Assembly: GCA_947095585.1 (NCBI GenBank)
Contig: OX352761.1
Location: 59,140,832-59,204,831 of the forward strand
Direction of reading: 5' to 3'
Length of the DNA stretch: 64,000 bases
Origin: Nephrocerus scutellatus
Taxonomy: Eukaryota; Arthropoda; Insecta; Diptera; Pipunculidae
Shown here: one piece after another, positions 52,190-62,157 of the stretch
Layout: each line of letters opens with the position of its first letter
Position numbering within the stretch: position 1 is the stretch's first letter
Made by a program: the position numbers and the translations under genes
Notes under the pieces: model-generated
Databases searched by the model: none
What the model was told of the DNA's origin: nothing
The model's input: the letters and a program-made list of their open reading frames with translations, nothing else

Positions 52190-53492
52190 ATGGGTGTTTT
52201 TTTAGGAGGTTTGTTTTTCCGATAGATGTCGTTTTATTTTATGACAGTTGTTTTGACAGCTCAAAGTGGCATTTCTACTCAGTATTGTTTGGCAAATCAT
52301 TATGAATAGGTTAACTCCAGAACAACGTTTTCAAATCGTGGAAATTTATTTTCAAAATCAGTGTTCAATTAAAAATGTTTATAGAGCACTTCGTGAATTT
52401 TATGGTGCACATAATCGTCCGTCAGAGACCACCATAAAGAACGTAATTACCAAATTTCGGTCTACATTCACTCTTTTGGATGCCAAGCCACCGACAAGAA
52501 TGAGAAGAGTTCGTACAGAAGAAAATATTGCTGTCGTTGAGGCCAGTGTCGAAGAAAACGACAATTTATCGATTCGTCGTCGTGCTCAGCAAATTGGACT
52601 TTGTCCATCGACTTTATGGAAAATTTTACGTAAAGATTTGGGTTTGGTGCCATACAAAATTCAATTGGTGCAAGAATTAAAGCCACACGACCATCGTTTG
52701 CGCCGTGAATTCAGTGATTGGTCGTTAAATCAATTGAACGAAGATCCATTTTTTTACCGTAAAATTCTCTTCAGTGATGAGGCGCATTTTTTGTTAAATG
52801 GATACGTCAACAAACAAAATTGTCGCATTTGGAGCAAAGATAATCCACACGCCGTTCAAGAATTACCAATGCATCCTGATAAATGTACTGTTTGGTGCGG
52901 TCTATGGGCTGGTGGGATCATCGGTCCATATTTCTTTAAAAATGAGGAAGGACGACGCGTTACCGTGAATGGAAATCGATACAGAACCATGTTAAATGAG
53001 TTTTTGTTGTCAAATCTTGAAGATATGGATATGGATGAAATGTGGTTTCAACAAGATGGTGCCACTTGCCATACAGCACGTGAAACAATCGACTTATTGA
53101 AAGAAACTTTCAACGACAACATTATTTCGAGAAATGGTCCGGTGAATTGGCCTCCGCGTTCGTGCGATTTGACGCCACTCGATTACTTTTTGTGGGGATA
53201 CGTGAAGTCATTGGTTTATGTGGATAAACCTCAATCGATTGACGCTTTGGAAACCAATATTCAACGTGTCATTGCTGACATACGCCCTCAAATGCTTGAA
53301 AAAGTGCTGGAAAATTGGACCTCCAGAATGACATTTGTGAAAAATAGTCGTGGTAGCCATATGCCAGAAATTGTGTTTAAATGTTAAATGCCAAAAAATT
53401 ATCTACCAAATAAAAAAAAATTTTGGTCATTTCATAATTTTATATGTGTTTTATTCAAAAAAAAATCGGCAACCTCTTAAAAAAACACCCGT
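52190..53492 (+). mobile_element. Complete Tc1/mariner-superfamily transposon, apparently intact
   Basis: 1,303 bp with terminal inverted repeats: left ATGGGTGTTTTTTTAGGAGG, right (inverted) ACGGGTGTTTTTTTAAGAGG, two mismatches in 20. It is flanked by TA target duplications (52188-52189 and 53493-53494). It encodes one uninterrupted transposase. It lies inside the CAGTATAG element, itself inside the Gypsy-F LTR, so it is among the youngest insertions here. Confidence 0.95.
52302..53387 (+). CDS. Mariner-like transposase, full length
   Basis: 361 codons from the Met at 52302 ('MNRLTPEQRFQIVEIYFQNQ'); the open frame extends upstream to 52266, but family proteins begin with this form. The N-terminal helix-turn-helix region (about 1-110, DUF4817-like plus a second HTH 'LSIRRRAQQIGLCPSTLWKI') binds the terminal repeats. 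The catalytic domain follows: 'ILFSDEAHFLLNGYVNKQNC' (first Asp), 'EMWFQQDGATCHTARETI' (second Asp), 'NWPPRSCDLTPLDYFLWGYV' (third acidic residue). By my count 36 residues separate the second Asp from the Asp in 'SCDLTPLD'. It acts in the nucleus by cut-and-paste at TA. No stop or frameshift seen; a poly-A signal-like AATAAA lies near 53409. Confidence 0.93.
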   Translation: MNRLTPEQRFQIVEIYFQNQCSIKNVYRALREFYGAHNRPSETTIKNVITKFRSTFTLLDAKPPTRMRRVRTEENIAVVEASVEENDNLSIRRRAQQIGLCPSTLWKILRKDLGLVPYKIQLVQELKPHDHRLRREFSDWSLNQLNEDPFFYRKILFSDEAHFLLNGYVNKQNCRIWSKDNPHAVQELPMHPDKCTVWCGLWAGGIIGPYFFKNEEGRRVTVNGNRYRTMLNEFLLSNLEDMDMDEMWFQQDGATCHTARETIDLLKETFNDNIISRNGPVNWPPRSCDLTPLDYFLWGYVKSLVYVDKPQSIDALETNIQRVIADIRPQMLEKVLENWTSRMTFVKNSRGSHMPEIVFKC

Positions 53493-54716
53493 TATTTAAC
53501 TTTTATGGAAAAGTCAGTTTTTTGATTCTAAGTCTGCCGAATTTGGTTTGATTGGCTTCATTTTTTTTTCAAACGAACGGTATTTTTATTGTCTTTTATA
53601 TGATACCAATTAACCCCCATACTTCCTTCGCGTCACTGAGAAAAACGCACTTTTCTGAAAATAAATGCAATCTTTAGAAGCCCCGTTCCCAGAAAGGGGG
53701 CGTTAACCCAAAACCAGATGGCGATTTTTGAAAACTGCTCCATGGGAGCTTTCGGCAGAGATGTGTCCCAAAGCCCTAACCCTTTGTATGCTATACTGTC
53801 ATTTTCATATAAAAACATGTTTTTGTATGAAAAGAACTCATTCATATGATATACCACTCAATCATATGAAACTGATCATAAACCAAATACAAATTGATAC
53901 ACCTTCCGTTAAAATTGGGCCACGATAATAAAAATAGTATGGCTGTATAGAACTATTATTCACCTTTAATTTAATACCAATATTTACACACGCCCCCTAA
54001 AAACACGCCCACTATTTAACTTTTATGGAAAAGTCAGTTTTTTGATTCTAAGTCTGCCAAATTGGGTTTGATTGGCTTAATTTTTTTTCAAACGAACGGT
54101 ATTTTTATTACCTTTTATATGGTACTAATTAACCCCTAAATCCCCCACAAACTACTTAGAAAATTGCATTTTTCAAAAAAATACTCAAAACTTTGACAGC
54201 CCCTCTCACCTAAAGGGGGCGTTAGCGCCACACCCCGCCCACTTTTTTGGTATGTGGGCGGTGGGAGGTGGGCGGTGGGCGTGGCAAGTTTTTAAAATAC
54301 CGTTGTACGCTATACTGTATATTTACCCAAAAATCAACAAACAATATGCAACGATATGATGATGTCAATGAATTGAGCACCGCTGATAAATCAGAAACCG
54401 GTTTGCAAAAACAAGAGAAAATTTTTTATATAAGAAGTGTGCTCGCAACGCATGACGACAAGTAGCCAACAACATGCGTATTCCAACATAAAAATATATA
54501 TATATCGTAAATACAAACACACATGTTGTAATAAGAAGAAACATGTGTATATCACATATGAAAGCGAACATGTTGTATTCGGAGAAAAAATACAATATTG
54601 CGATTGAGAACATGCATATTGCAAGCATGCATACATGTGTCTGTAATATATTTAAATCTTAGCACACCTACAACGAACACAATGAAAAATGACAAACCAA
54701 CGGAAAACCAAGCCGC

Positions 54717-55636
54717 ATAGCACTATTTTTAAATTCTCTATATTAACTTCACTTGCCCGTGGGTCGTCGGTCGGTCGTCGGTCGGTCGTCGGTCGTCTGT
54801 CGTGGATTCTTGCGATCAATTTTTAACCCACTTCCCATGGCCCGATTTTATTGAAATTTTGCCCACATGTGTATTTCCGGAGACAACACTTTCTATTAAA
54901 TTTTGAGGCCCCTCGGGCTGCGGGGTCGGGGGCTCCCAAACAAAAATTTTAAAAAATTTACCCGATTTTCTTCAAATTTTACACACATGTGTATACCCAA
55001 TAAACAATACTTTTTCGAAAATTTCGAAATTTGGTAGTGATCGGGTCCCGGGTTCGGCCGCAAGGCCCTTATACATTTTTTAAATATCTGTACTGGCATC
55101 AGATATTCGTCGCCCTTTATGGACTGTGTGCGGTGTGTGCTGCGCAGTCGGCTGCGCTGCATGGTTTTGGTGGTGGTGGAGAGAGAGAGAGAAATCTTAG
55201 CGCACGCACAAATGAACCCAGCAAATGAAACGAGACATACATGTTTTATGCTTACTTCAACTTACATTTTTATTTACTGAATTGTATTTTGTATTGATGT
55301 CGTTTTTTTTGTTGTCGATATCAACTTACAGATAGAACAACAAGTTTTCACAATATTCTGTCATTTGGCGTTTTCATAAATTAGTTCAGAGCAGTCAAAG
55401 AGTTCTCAAGATAAATGTTCGTGTTTCTTATTTGCTCAGAGTATGAGCGTGCTCTAAGTACTCAGAATAAAATGATCTGAGCTTTTTCAATTTTAACATC
55501 TGATGTCAAATGTTTGTTTCGATGATTTTCTCCTACAATAAAAAAAAATGGCCCAGGATCGAGGGGCTCCCATGTCAATTTCTTCGATTAGAGAATTTAG
55601 ATGAAAAATTTTAATTTTTATGGGTTGTTTTTTTTA
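54717..55636 (+). repeat. Dispersed repeat family X, long copy inserted in the Gypsy-F LTR
   Basis: Left part: 'tttttaaattctctatatta', a (gtcggtcg)n run at 54765-54805, 'ttcttgcgatcaatttttaa'. Centre: 'cccgattttattgaaatttt', 'gcggggtcgggggctccca', 'ttcttcaaattttacacaca'. Right part: 'gatcgaggggctcccatgtc', 'gattagagaatttagatgaa', 'aaattttaatttttatgggt'. It interrupts the LTR between 'aaccaagccgcat' and 'aataacggaaagag', so it is a genuine mobile unit of about 0.9 kb. No coding frame. This is the most complete copy in the window and gives the best view of the family. Confidence 0.7.
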
Positions 55637-55649
55637 ATAACGGAAAGAG

Positions 55650-55657
55650 TATAAAAG
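55650..55657 (+). promoter_or_regulatory. TATA box in the Gypsy-F LTR
   Basis: TATAAAAGG in 'agtataaaaggagcaagctg'. The same word occurs at the equivalent place in Gypsy-G (62945-62937, minus strand, 'agtataaaaggtgcacgcag'), supporting a conserved LTR promoter. Confidence 0.65.
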
Positions 55658-55716
55658 GAGCAAGCTGCACAACCACAAGGCATTTTCTTCGCGAGTTCCT
55701 TCCCGAGTTCACATCT

Positions 55717-56395
55717 AATAGTTCAAGAGTACCTGCCTTGCTATTACTGCTAAACTAAACCTTGCAAGAGCCAAGTCCTAAACTAATAGTTCAAGAGTAC
55801 CAACCTTGCTATTACTACCGAGCCAAACGCTGTAAAATCCAAGTCCTCAATTAATAGCTTAAAGAGTACCTACCTTGCTATTACTTCCGAATCAAACGCT
55901 GTTAAATCCAAGTCCTCAATTAATAGCTTAAAGAGTACCTACCTTGCTATTACTTCCAAGCCAAACGCTGTAGAATCCAAGTCCTCAATTAATAGTTCAA
56001 GAGTACCTACCTTGCTATTACTTCCGAGCCAAACGCTGTAAAATCCAAGTCCTCAATTAATAGCTTAAATAGTACCTTCCTTGCTATTGCTTCCGAGTCA
56101 AACGCTGTTAAATCCATGTCCTAAATTAATAGCTTAAAGAGTACCTACCTTGCTACTTGCTATTACTTCCGAGCCGAACGCTGTAGAATCCAAGTCCTCA
56201 ATTAATAGTTCAAGAGTGCCTACCTTGCTATTACTTCCGAGCCAAACGCTGTAAAATCCAAGTCCTCAATTAATAGCTTAAAGAGTACCTACCTTGCTAT
56301 TACTTCCGAGCCAAACGCTGTAAAATCCAAGTCCTCAATTAATAGCTTAAGAGTACCTACCTTGCTATTACCTCCACGCTAAATGCTATAGGAGA
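55717..56395 (+). repeat. 68-69-bp minisatellite downstream of the Gypsy-F LTR promoter
   Basis: About ten units starting 'aatagttcaagagtacctac', followed by 'cttgctattacttccgagcc', 'aaacgctgtaaaatccaagt' and 'cctcaatt'. Unit starts at 55717, 55785, 55853, 55922 and onward. Some units read 'aatagcttaaagagtacc'. The array would be part of the transcribed leader. Confidence 0.88.
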
Positions 56396-56537
56396 TTTCC
56401 AAAGCCCCTTACCAAGAGTTCAAAAAGTACTAAGTAGTTTGCACATTGTATTTTTGTTAGTAAGTACTGTACAGCTAATCATTTCCATAAAATTCTGTCG
56501 AAGGAAGAGCTGAAACACCGAAACGCGTCTCACCGAA

Positions 56538-58440
56538 TTGGAACGAATGCACACTCGTGGCACATCGCTGCTGCCCCGAATATCCTTAGACCCTCCGGAT
56601 TCAGTGGGCCACGATGAACCAAAGGGGGTTAAATGCAGGACAGCGTCCCCAGTACCACGAGAAACAAAAGCCACTCGAATTCCATCGGAGACACCAGGGG
56701 CATCATATCCTATGGTTATCGACCAAGTACGAAAATGGTCAGTGCGGTACGACGTTGGCAAAGAACCTTTTTTGTTTATTGAGAGGCTGGAAGAGCTGGC
56801 TGATGCTTACTCATTAAACAAAGACCTCCTTCCAAGAACTATGCCCGAGCTGATTCGAGACCGAGCCTTACTGTGGTTCCGTAACAACAACCGGAGGTGG
56901 CAGGACTGGAACATCTTCAAAACGGATTTCCTGAAATTATTCTTGCCCACAACATACTGGGAACGTTTGGACGATGAGATTCGCCAGCGTTATCAGAAAA
57001 TAAAGCGATAACCTCATGAGGCACGCGAATTATTCAGAAACTCAACAGATCGAGAGGATTTTTCGGGACACTCGGCGGGAATACCAGTTCTATATCCGAA
57101 AAAGCGACTTTTCAGGACCTACAGGAGCTCATTGGCCTAGCAGAGGATTACGAAGGTATCCAGACAAACCATTAGAGCACAGCCACGACACCTCGAAGAA
57201 GTCCACAAGAGAGGCATTATATGGTAAGTCAGCCTAAAGAAGGACCATACAATCCTCGAATGACTTGTCGATGGTGCCAACAGGAAGGCCATTTTCAAAA
57301 GGAGTGCACTAACCCTCGAGTGATTTTCAGCTGGGATTGTGGCCAACACAGTATCAGGACAATTGACTGCTGCCGTCAACGTAATTCACACGCTGAGCAT
57401 CGTCATTTGCCCCTGTCTGGCGAGAAATCAGCCCTGATACAGGATCAACACCGAATTCTCACTCGCATCATCATCTACCGCGAACCCGTTCAGGCCACTA
57501 TTGACACCGGCGCATCCCGCAGTTTCGTCAGCGAAGCTCTGGCTGAAAAGTTTTGAAATTTGAACAACACCACCTGCGTGTACATCCCAATACAAATGGC
57601 TAACGGAAGTCAGACAACAGTTCGTCAGGAGTTAGACGTCAACATTCGGTTTGGGGAATCCTTATTTTCACTTCGCCTGCTAGTGTTGCCAAAAGCCGCT
57701 GATAACCTTACACTGGGGATAGACTTCCTTACAAAAACCAGATCCACTTTTACTTGCGGATGTGAGTACTTAACACTCCAAACTGTACCAGCAGGTCCGG
57801 TTAAGCGTCTGACGTGCAACACATTTCGAGAACTAAAGCAACCACAATTGCCCAAGACGCAACATCCGCTGAAGTCAAACTTGGTATTAGTCACACCGTC
57901 CAGCAGAAGACGTCGCAGCCGCTCAAAACATTACAGGCGCCAAACGTCACAAAATCTACACTTTCAGGGCATCAAACGTCGTCGTAGCCTAAGATAACCA
58001 CAAGAGCAAGAGTTGACGAAAGTTACATCTGTCCAAAACACTGCAGTCCTAGAATTGGCGAGAGACCCTATAGTGTTCACATCCACATCCGTTTGGACAT
58101 ACTGCAGGCAGGACTCTCGCCAAAGATTGTCACAGACGCCTAAGCCATCAGCATTGCCAGAAGTCGCCTATAAAAGATCAACAATCGTCATGGTTGAGGA
58201 GTTCTTCCGTCACTCTAAACCACCAGTAGTCAGAAAACCCGTCGCCAAGAAATAAAGCAGCATTTAGAAACCATCACCGTCGCTAGGAACATCAAAAGCT
58301 ATCAAAGTCTCCGCAAACGTTGCTACAGATATCATATTCGTCGCAAACGCCACAGCCGTCACAGTCGCTACAGCCGTCACAGACGCCACTGTCGTCTGGA
58401 CCTCACAAAAGACTCGAAACGACAAGGAGTCATATGACAT
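56538..58440 (+). pseudogene. Gypsy-F gag-protease and repetitive tail
   Basis: Gag in 56538-57011 ('IDQVRKWSVRYDVGKEPFLF', 'LEELADAYSLNKDLLPRTMP', 'LLWFRNNNRRWQDWNIFKTD'), homologous to Gypsy-B gag; a stop at 57009 and a shifted frame follow. Zinc-knuckle region from 57221 ('CRWCQQEGHFQKEC'), then protease 'VQATIDTGASRSFVSEALAE' and, after a stop at 57556, 'ADNLTLGIDFLTKTRSTFTC'. An Arg/Ser-rich segment near 57900-57990 and a repetitive stretch of 'cgccacagccgtcacagtcg' type (58330-58400) come next. The latter matches the sequence just upstream of the 3' LTR of Gypsy-G (63740-64000, minus strand), with no RT or integrase between. Confidence 0.78.
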
Positions 58441-58859
58441 ATTAGCTGAATTATTTGAATTTATTTGACGAGGAATTAGTAATTCGAATTGGAAATCAAA
58501 TAAAATGACTATTCCTCGACTGGAATTGAATTTAAAAGGTTGGTAGGACTGTTATTGACATTGCATGGTGAATAGGATATTTTTGTCGAGTGCATTTGCT
58601 ATTTTATTTGTTAATGGAAAAAAGTGCGTTAGATATTTGTGTTTTGATGGAAGAAAACAAAAGCAAAAGGCGTTAGTAAGTATCTATTTGAATAATAATT
58701 AAGAGAGCTAAACAATTATTTTAAAACAAATCAAATTCTGACTGGTAGAAGCCCTTTGGACTTGCAATTATTGCTAATTTATATATAAATTTACATTATA
58801 TAAAAATTATATAAATATATTAAATTGTTCTTATGAATACAGTGCTTCAAGAAGGACAT
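58441..58859. other. Left part of the Harbinger region, non-coding
   Basis: AT-rich; the match to Gypsy-G internal sequence stops at about 58440 ('gtcatatgaca'), which is taken as the left border of the Harbinger insertion. Clear terminal repeats were not identified. Confidence 0.45.
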
Positions 58860-59829
58860 GGAATAGGACTGAAACGAAGACATTGTTAGTATTTGTCAAC
58901 AACAGAAAAGAAGAATTTACTCATGTGAAAAAAAGAAAATATGTTTACGATAACTTAGTAGAGGATTTGACTTCTTGCGGCGTTTCAGTACGATATATTA
59001 ATCAATTTATAAGCTTACGCTGTAGTTGTTTGCTTTTATATTAAAAGGAAATACCGTTTACTGCCGAAGAAATAAGAAATAAATTAAAAACGCTTAAAAA
59101 TGCGTATAAGTCTGCCATTGATAGTAACAATCGCACTGGTGCTGCACCAGTCATAGCTCCATATATGGAACTCATGGATGAGATTTATGGATACGATAAT
59201 GTACCACCAGAAGCTCTGAATTACTGGCACGTTCTGTTGGGATAGATCGAGAAGAACTTCCAGAAAATGTTAATTCCAAATAATTGTTTGAATCCTTAAT
59301 TGACGTGTCAATTCCCGGTACCGATTGTGTTGTGATTTCGCCTTCTCAGGGGTCATCCACTTCAGCTTCATCTCATCTAAACAACAATAAGAAATGTCGA
59401 CAAGAACTTCCAAAAAATATTAATATCAAAGAATTGTTTGAATACTTAATTGACGTGTCAATTCCCGATACAGATGGTGATCCGATTTCGCCTTCTCAGG
59501 GGTCATACACTTCAGCTTCATCTCATATAAACAACAAGAAGAAAATATCAGTGAAAGAAAAATTACTAAATCCTAAACTTAAGTTAAAAAAGGAGACGAT
59601 GGAGTTGAAAGAAACAGGTAAACTGGAAAGGCTTAGGATGAAAGAGAATGCGAAGGAAAAAAGGCATGCGGAGAACAAAGAAAGGCATGCGGAGAACAAA
59701 GAAAGGCATGCAGAGAACAAAGAAAGGCATGCAGAGAGCAAAGAAAGGCATGAAGAGAACAAAGAAAGGCATGCAGAGAACAGAGAATGGCAACAGAAGA
59801 TACTCAACATTTCAATAAGAGATTATTGA
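58860..59829 (+). pseudogene. PIF/Harbinger Myb/SANT-like accessory protein gene
   Basis: First part near 58872-59000: 'TETKTLLVFVNNRKEEFTHV' and 'KKRKYVYDNLVEDLTSCGVS', the trihelix/Myb-like start; then, after a probable short intron, 'IPFTAEEIRNKLKTLKNAYK' with 'SAIDSNNRTGAAPVIAPYME' (59049-59200). A stop at about 59246 and another at 59281 interrupt the linker. From 59284 the frame is open: two 50-residue direct repeats ('LIDVSIPGTDCVVISPSQGS' and 'LIDVSIPDTDGDPISPSQGS', 150 bp apart) and a highly charged coiled-coil of about eight 'KERHAEN' heptads (21-bp tandem repeat, 59661-59790). In Harbinger elements such a protein binds the transposon and brings the transposase to the nucleus. Confidence 0.72.
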
Positions 59830-60850
59830 GTTTCGACTGACATACGAGTTTTTGAGGTGAATTGTGTTATTTTCTTTCCTCCTATTGAGATACATATCAA
59901 ACTGTCTATTATATTTTTCTGTACCTCTGGCAGGTATTATCCATACAACATCCATTCAAGGAGGTTTACAACACATTCAATTATTGGGGGAAAGTCCATA
60001 AAGGTAATTAACAATTTGCCTTATCTGTCTTTCTCATACCTGTGGAAGAAAATACATTTTCCCAATTTTAGGAGAACGCCTCCAACTTATTGAAGGCTGT
60101 CCATTGCCAATATAAAATCTGATAACATCCTGTTGGGCTACAGCACCAGATATACGTACATCAATGCGTTACGTTGTGAATATAATGAATGCACTCGCTC
60201 CATTTTCTTGGTGTTATGAACCTTTAGACTACGAATATGTAAATTAACACGTAAAAGCTAATCCTGGATGACACCAGTAATATGTAGCACAAATTTCTAT
60301 CTTTTTTAGGTGAAACAAACGGAATTTACACAATATCGATTTTCAGTTCAGTTTTACTGATTGTTCATCAGCTATTAATAGCAATACTAATAATTACACA
60401 TACCAACCTTTCACGACAAACAGCAGTTTGAGTAGTAGGGTGGCAATGGGACAATAGGAAAGACAATAGAATATTCAAAGCATCATTTGCCGGTTTCATC
60501 TCTCTCGCCACGAAGTATTTATTGGAATAGAATTCAAGAAGAACAGTAACCTGCGAGGAAACAGGCAAAGTTTTTTCATTTTAAAAGGAAAATCTCCTAT
60601 CTCAGTCGATATTCAATAATTCCTTATTGATTTGTTATCTACCGGCTATTGCCGTTATTGTCAATAACAGGCTAACGCTTATTCTTGAGCGCTTTTCATT
60701 TGTTTCTTATTTCTTCGGCAAATTCCCCGTAAAAACTCCTACCTAAGTTGACATTTTCAAGTTTATCTATAAACTATATACATAAAAATTTAAATTAAAT
60801 ACATATACGCATTTTTTATAACATAATTTTTTTGATGGTTTTTTAATTGT
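59830..60850. other. Harbinger intergenic/3' region
   Basis: Between the two convergent Harbinger genes. Several short open frames (59857-60093, 60368-60568) have no recognisable domain; the second may hold decayed sequence. No other feature. Confidence 0.4.
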
Positions 60851-61279
60851 TTATAATAGTCCTTTTCGTAACAAAATATTTAAAATTTCCGAACGTCGAC
60901 CTTGAAATAAATTTAATTCAATGGTTATATCTGAAGCTGGCTCCTCTGGCAATAGGATTTCTTCAGTGTCCTCTTCGGCGTGGACACAATCATACTGATC
61001 ATCCACGCACAAATTGTGAAGAGCGCAATATGCGATGGTTATATTAACAACCGTGTTTATATTTAAATGCTCCGTAAAGTGAAGAATTGAACGAAAACGC
61101 GTTTTCAACAGTTCGAACGTATTTTCTACTACCATTCTTGTTGCTGAATGCAGGTAATTAAACTTGTGGTACTGTTGGGTTAAATTGCCGGTATCTTTAT
61201 ATGGTGGGACTAGCCACTGCTTTGGACCATATGCCGAATCTCCAAGTAATAAATGTTCCATTTGGAAATAATGCATCAT
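60851..61279 (-). pseudogene. PIF/Harbinger transposase, C-terminal part
   Basis: 143 codons: 'LLGDSAYGPKQWLVPPYKDT' (second catalytic Asp region), 'FNYLHSATRMVVENTFELLK' with 'TRFRSILHF' (the Glu region), and 'TIAYCALHNLCVDD'. This is the DDE_4-type endonuclease domain of Harbinger transposases. The N-terminal half with the first Asp is missing; the frame begins where it meets unrelated sequence at 61280-61348. Convergent with the Myb-like gene, as in autonomous Harbingers. Confidence 0.88.
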
Positions 61280-61348
61280 AATCCTCTGTTGTTTTTTTTA
61301 TAAACGATAACGAAACGAAACGATATAAACGTTTATCGACGATAAGTC

Positions 61349-62122
61349 CAGGCGTATATTCGTGTATTTCATGAAGGGCAAAGACGAAGTTTTTTGCAAG
61401 TTCGTGGAGTGCAAGAACTTAGTGGAGCGTCAAACTGGCAAAAAGCTGAAATGTATTCGCCGTGACAACGGCCGCGAGTACGTGAACAAAACATTCGATG
61501 GTTTTCTAAAGGAGAATGGCATTACTAGACAGTTGACAGTCGCATACACGCTGCAACACAACGGCGTAGCAGAGCAAGGCAATCGGACTTTAGTTGAGAT
61601 GTCAAGATGCATGCAGGTGCAGTCAGGATTATGCGAGTCATTGTGGGCTGAGGCTGTTTATACAGCTGTATATTTGCGAAATCGATCACCTACAAGTGCG
61701 CTAATCAATATGACACCAATGGAAGCGTGGACTGGTAAGAAGCCCTCTATCAGTCACTTAAAAGTTTTTGGTTCCATTTCAGTGGCGCTAAACAAGGGGG
61801 ATCACAATAGCAAATTTCAAGCAAAGGCAGAGAATACCGCATGGTCGGCTATTCGAGACCAGCCAAGGGTTATCGGTTGTATGACGCAGAGACGAGGCAA
61901 GTAGTCGAAAAACGAGACGTCCTATTTGGCGAGTTTGGCGCTATGGAGCAGGCTAATGGCGACGCCATTACATTTGACTTGGCAAATGAGGTTCCAGTGG
62001 GCGTTAGCAGTGATGCCGACGTCGAGATCGATACAGTTAAATGTAGCAGCGACTACGAAGCCGGCGTTAATGGGCGTAGCTGCAGCGACGAGTACTGTAA
62101 CGGAGTTTCCCAGCCGGGGTAG
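61349..62122 (+). pseudogene. Copia integrase core fragment
   Basis: Reads 'VYFMKGKDEVFCKFVECKNL', 'LKCIRRDNGREYVNKTFDGF' (second Asp), 'HNGVAEQGNRTLVEMSRCMQ' (catalytic Glu), 'LWAEAVYTAVYLRNRSPTSA' and 'PMEAWTGKKPSISHLKVFGS'. A frameshift near 61840 moves to 'YSRPAKGYRLYDAETRQVVE'. The frame ends at 62122. No Copia gag, RT or LTR is seen; both ends abut other elements. Confidence 0.9.
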
Positions 62123-62157
62123 AACTCAGTGTGACCAGGGTTTAATAAGGGGGGTCG

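Larger units (their letters stand above)
52104..54319. mobile_element. Non-coding DNA element(s) with CAGTATAG termini
   Basis: The left end 'tacagtatagcggacaaagg' (52104) and right ends 'ctatactgtc' (53791-53800) and 'gctatactgta' (54309-54319) are inverted. Between 52104-52189 and 53715-53800 the arms match over about 85 bp ('gttaggactttgagacacat', 'tcgccatc' on one side). Removing the mariner leaves about 400 bp for the first element. A second partial copy at 54010-54319 repeats 'ctatttaacttttatggaaa' and 'agtcagttttttgattctaa' seen at 53493-53540. It carries GC-rich 'gggcggtgggaggtgggcgg' at 54256. No transposase; superfamily not assigned. Confidence 0.65.
51626..56470 (+). mobile_element. 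Gypsy-F 5' LTR, inflated by nested insertions
   Basis: LTR sequence (compare Gypsy-G at 62158-63728 on the other strand) is found in pieces: 51626-52103, 54320-54716 and 55637-56470. Shared words include 'cccacgcata', 'gatgtcaatgaattgagcac', 'acaacgaacacaatgaaaaa', 'ccaacggaaaaccaa' and the promoter region 'gagtataaaaggagcaagct'. Between the pieces lie a terminal-inverted-repeat element with a mariner in it (52104-54319) and a repeat X copy (54717-55636). The right end, near the last 'aagtactgtaca', is approximate. Confidence 0.75.

Noticed and set aside
59523..59810. Cys/Leu/Ser-rich minus-strand open frames
   Set aside because: Antisense of the KERHAEN-encoding 21-bp repeats.
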